64,000 nucleotides of DNA from Ascarosepion bandense. Taxonomy: Eukaryota; Mollusca; Cephalopoda; Sepiida; Sepiidae. The notes beneath the pieces are model-generated. The model saw only the letters and a program-made list of their open reading frames with translations. It did not search any database and had not been told where the DNA came from. Each line of letters starts with the position of its first letter. Within the stretch, counting starts at the first letter, position 1. Shown here piece by piece: positions 63,885 to 64,000 of this stretch. The position numbers and the translations under genes are program-made. The stretch spans positions 3,784,001 to 3,848,000 of the forward strand of contig JBBBDQ010001122.1 of assembly GCA_037127315.1 (NCBI GenBank). The letters run 5' to 3'.

Positions 63885-64000
63885 GCACGAGGCCGGGTGG
63901 TCAGAAAGCTCGCTTTCTGGCGATAAAAGCTGGTCTCGAATCTCATCATGTAGATTCGAACTGACCTAGATTTTTCAGGAAGGTGACTTCTTGACGTTAT
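63885..64000 (+). other. tRNA-like SINE, runs off the window
   Basis: Box A-like GGCCGGGTGGTCAGAAAGC and box B-like GGTCTCGAATCTC; the 3' part is outside. Confidence 0.45.

Overview
This 64-kb window looks like intergenic or intronic DNA from an invertebrate animal, most likely a mollusc and probably an octopus-like cephalopod. The assignment is an inference. It rests on the AT-rich base composition, the very high density of tRNA-derived SINEs, the long (TA)n, (CA)n and (ATCT)n arrays, Tc1/mariner elements, and LINE/Penelope-type remnants that resemble those I associate with cephalopod genomes. I find no convincing host protein-coding gene. Nearly everything recognisable is mobile DNA or its decay products. 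The only long intact reading frame with a recognised function is a 333-residue Tc1-family transposase.

Main families, with the local names used below. SINE-A is a tRNA-derived element of about 305 bp with box A and box B, a short hairpin near its 3' end and a (TGAC)n-like tail; there are about 18 copies, several joined through a 51-bp hairpin into a recurring composite. SINE-B is a second tRNA-like element, best seen at 34.98-35.80 kb. SINE-C is a third, of about 130 bp, at 0.6 kb and 61.6 kb. LINE-A is an RTE-like endonuclease/reverse-transcriptase element, present only as C-terminal pieces. LINE-B is a jockey/CR1-like non-LTR element, with one broken 5' endonuclease half at 55-56.7 kb and many 3' pieces. 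A 'VNTR element' of tandem 145-bp units ends in the same 3' tail as LINE-B. Short Helitrons end in a hairpin plus CTAG between A and T. A non-autonomous Tc1-like element (NA-Tc1) is complete at 49.08-50.24 kb. There are also mariner relics, a piggyBac-type MITE with perfect 37-bp terminal inverted repeats, two 5S rRNA-derived sequences and a 198-bp satellite array.

Layout: 0-1.8 kb holds LINE-A ends, a possible LTR and SINE-C. 2.1-2.9 kb is a purine tract. 4.45-6.03 kb is the intact Tc1. 7.4-13.2 kb holds VNTR elements, Helitrons, NA-Tc1 pieces, a MITE and SINEs. 13.6 kb is a 5S/tRNA chimera. 14.7-20.9 kb holds LINE-B, SINE-A, a Helitron and a Tc1 relic. 21.2-23.4 kb is the six-unit VNTR element followed by LINE-A. 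23.5-31.2 kb holds composite SINEs and the satellite. 31.6-38.1 kb holds ribozyme-like motifs, mariner relics, a 5S-derived element and SINE-B inverted pairs. 38.7-50.5 kb holds composite SINEs, LINE pieces and NA-Tc1. 51.9-61.3 kb holds LINE-B copies with nested insertions, then (ATCT)n arrays. 62.6-64.0 kb holds Helitrons, another ribozyme-like motif and a tRNA-like SINE.

The most interesting layer is a set of hammerhead-ribozyme-like motifs (CUGANGA, stem, GAAAC, stem, NUH) on the minus strand at about 10.5, 14.1, 16.1, 31.8 and 63.1 kb, most beside (TA)n arrays. This fits Penelope-like elements or animal retrozymes. Also notable are the SINE/hairpin composite, a piggyBac MITE whose empty target site survives in a paralogous copy at 9.4 kb, and the VNTR retroelement that shares the LINE-B tail.
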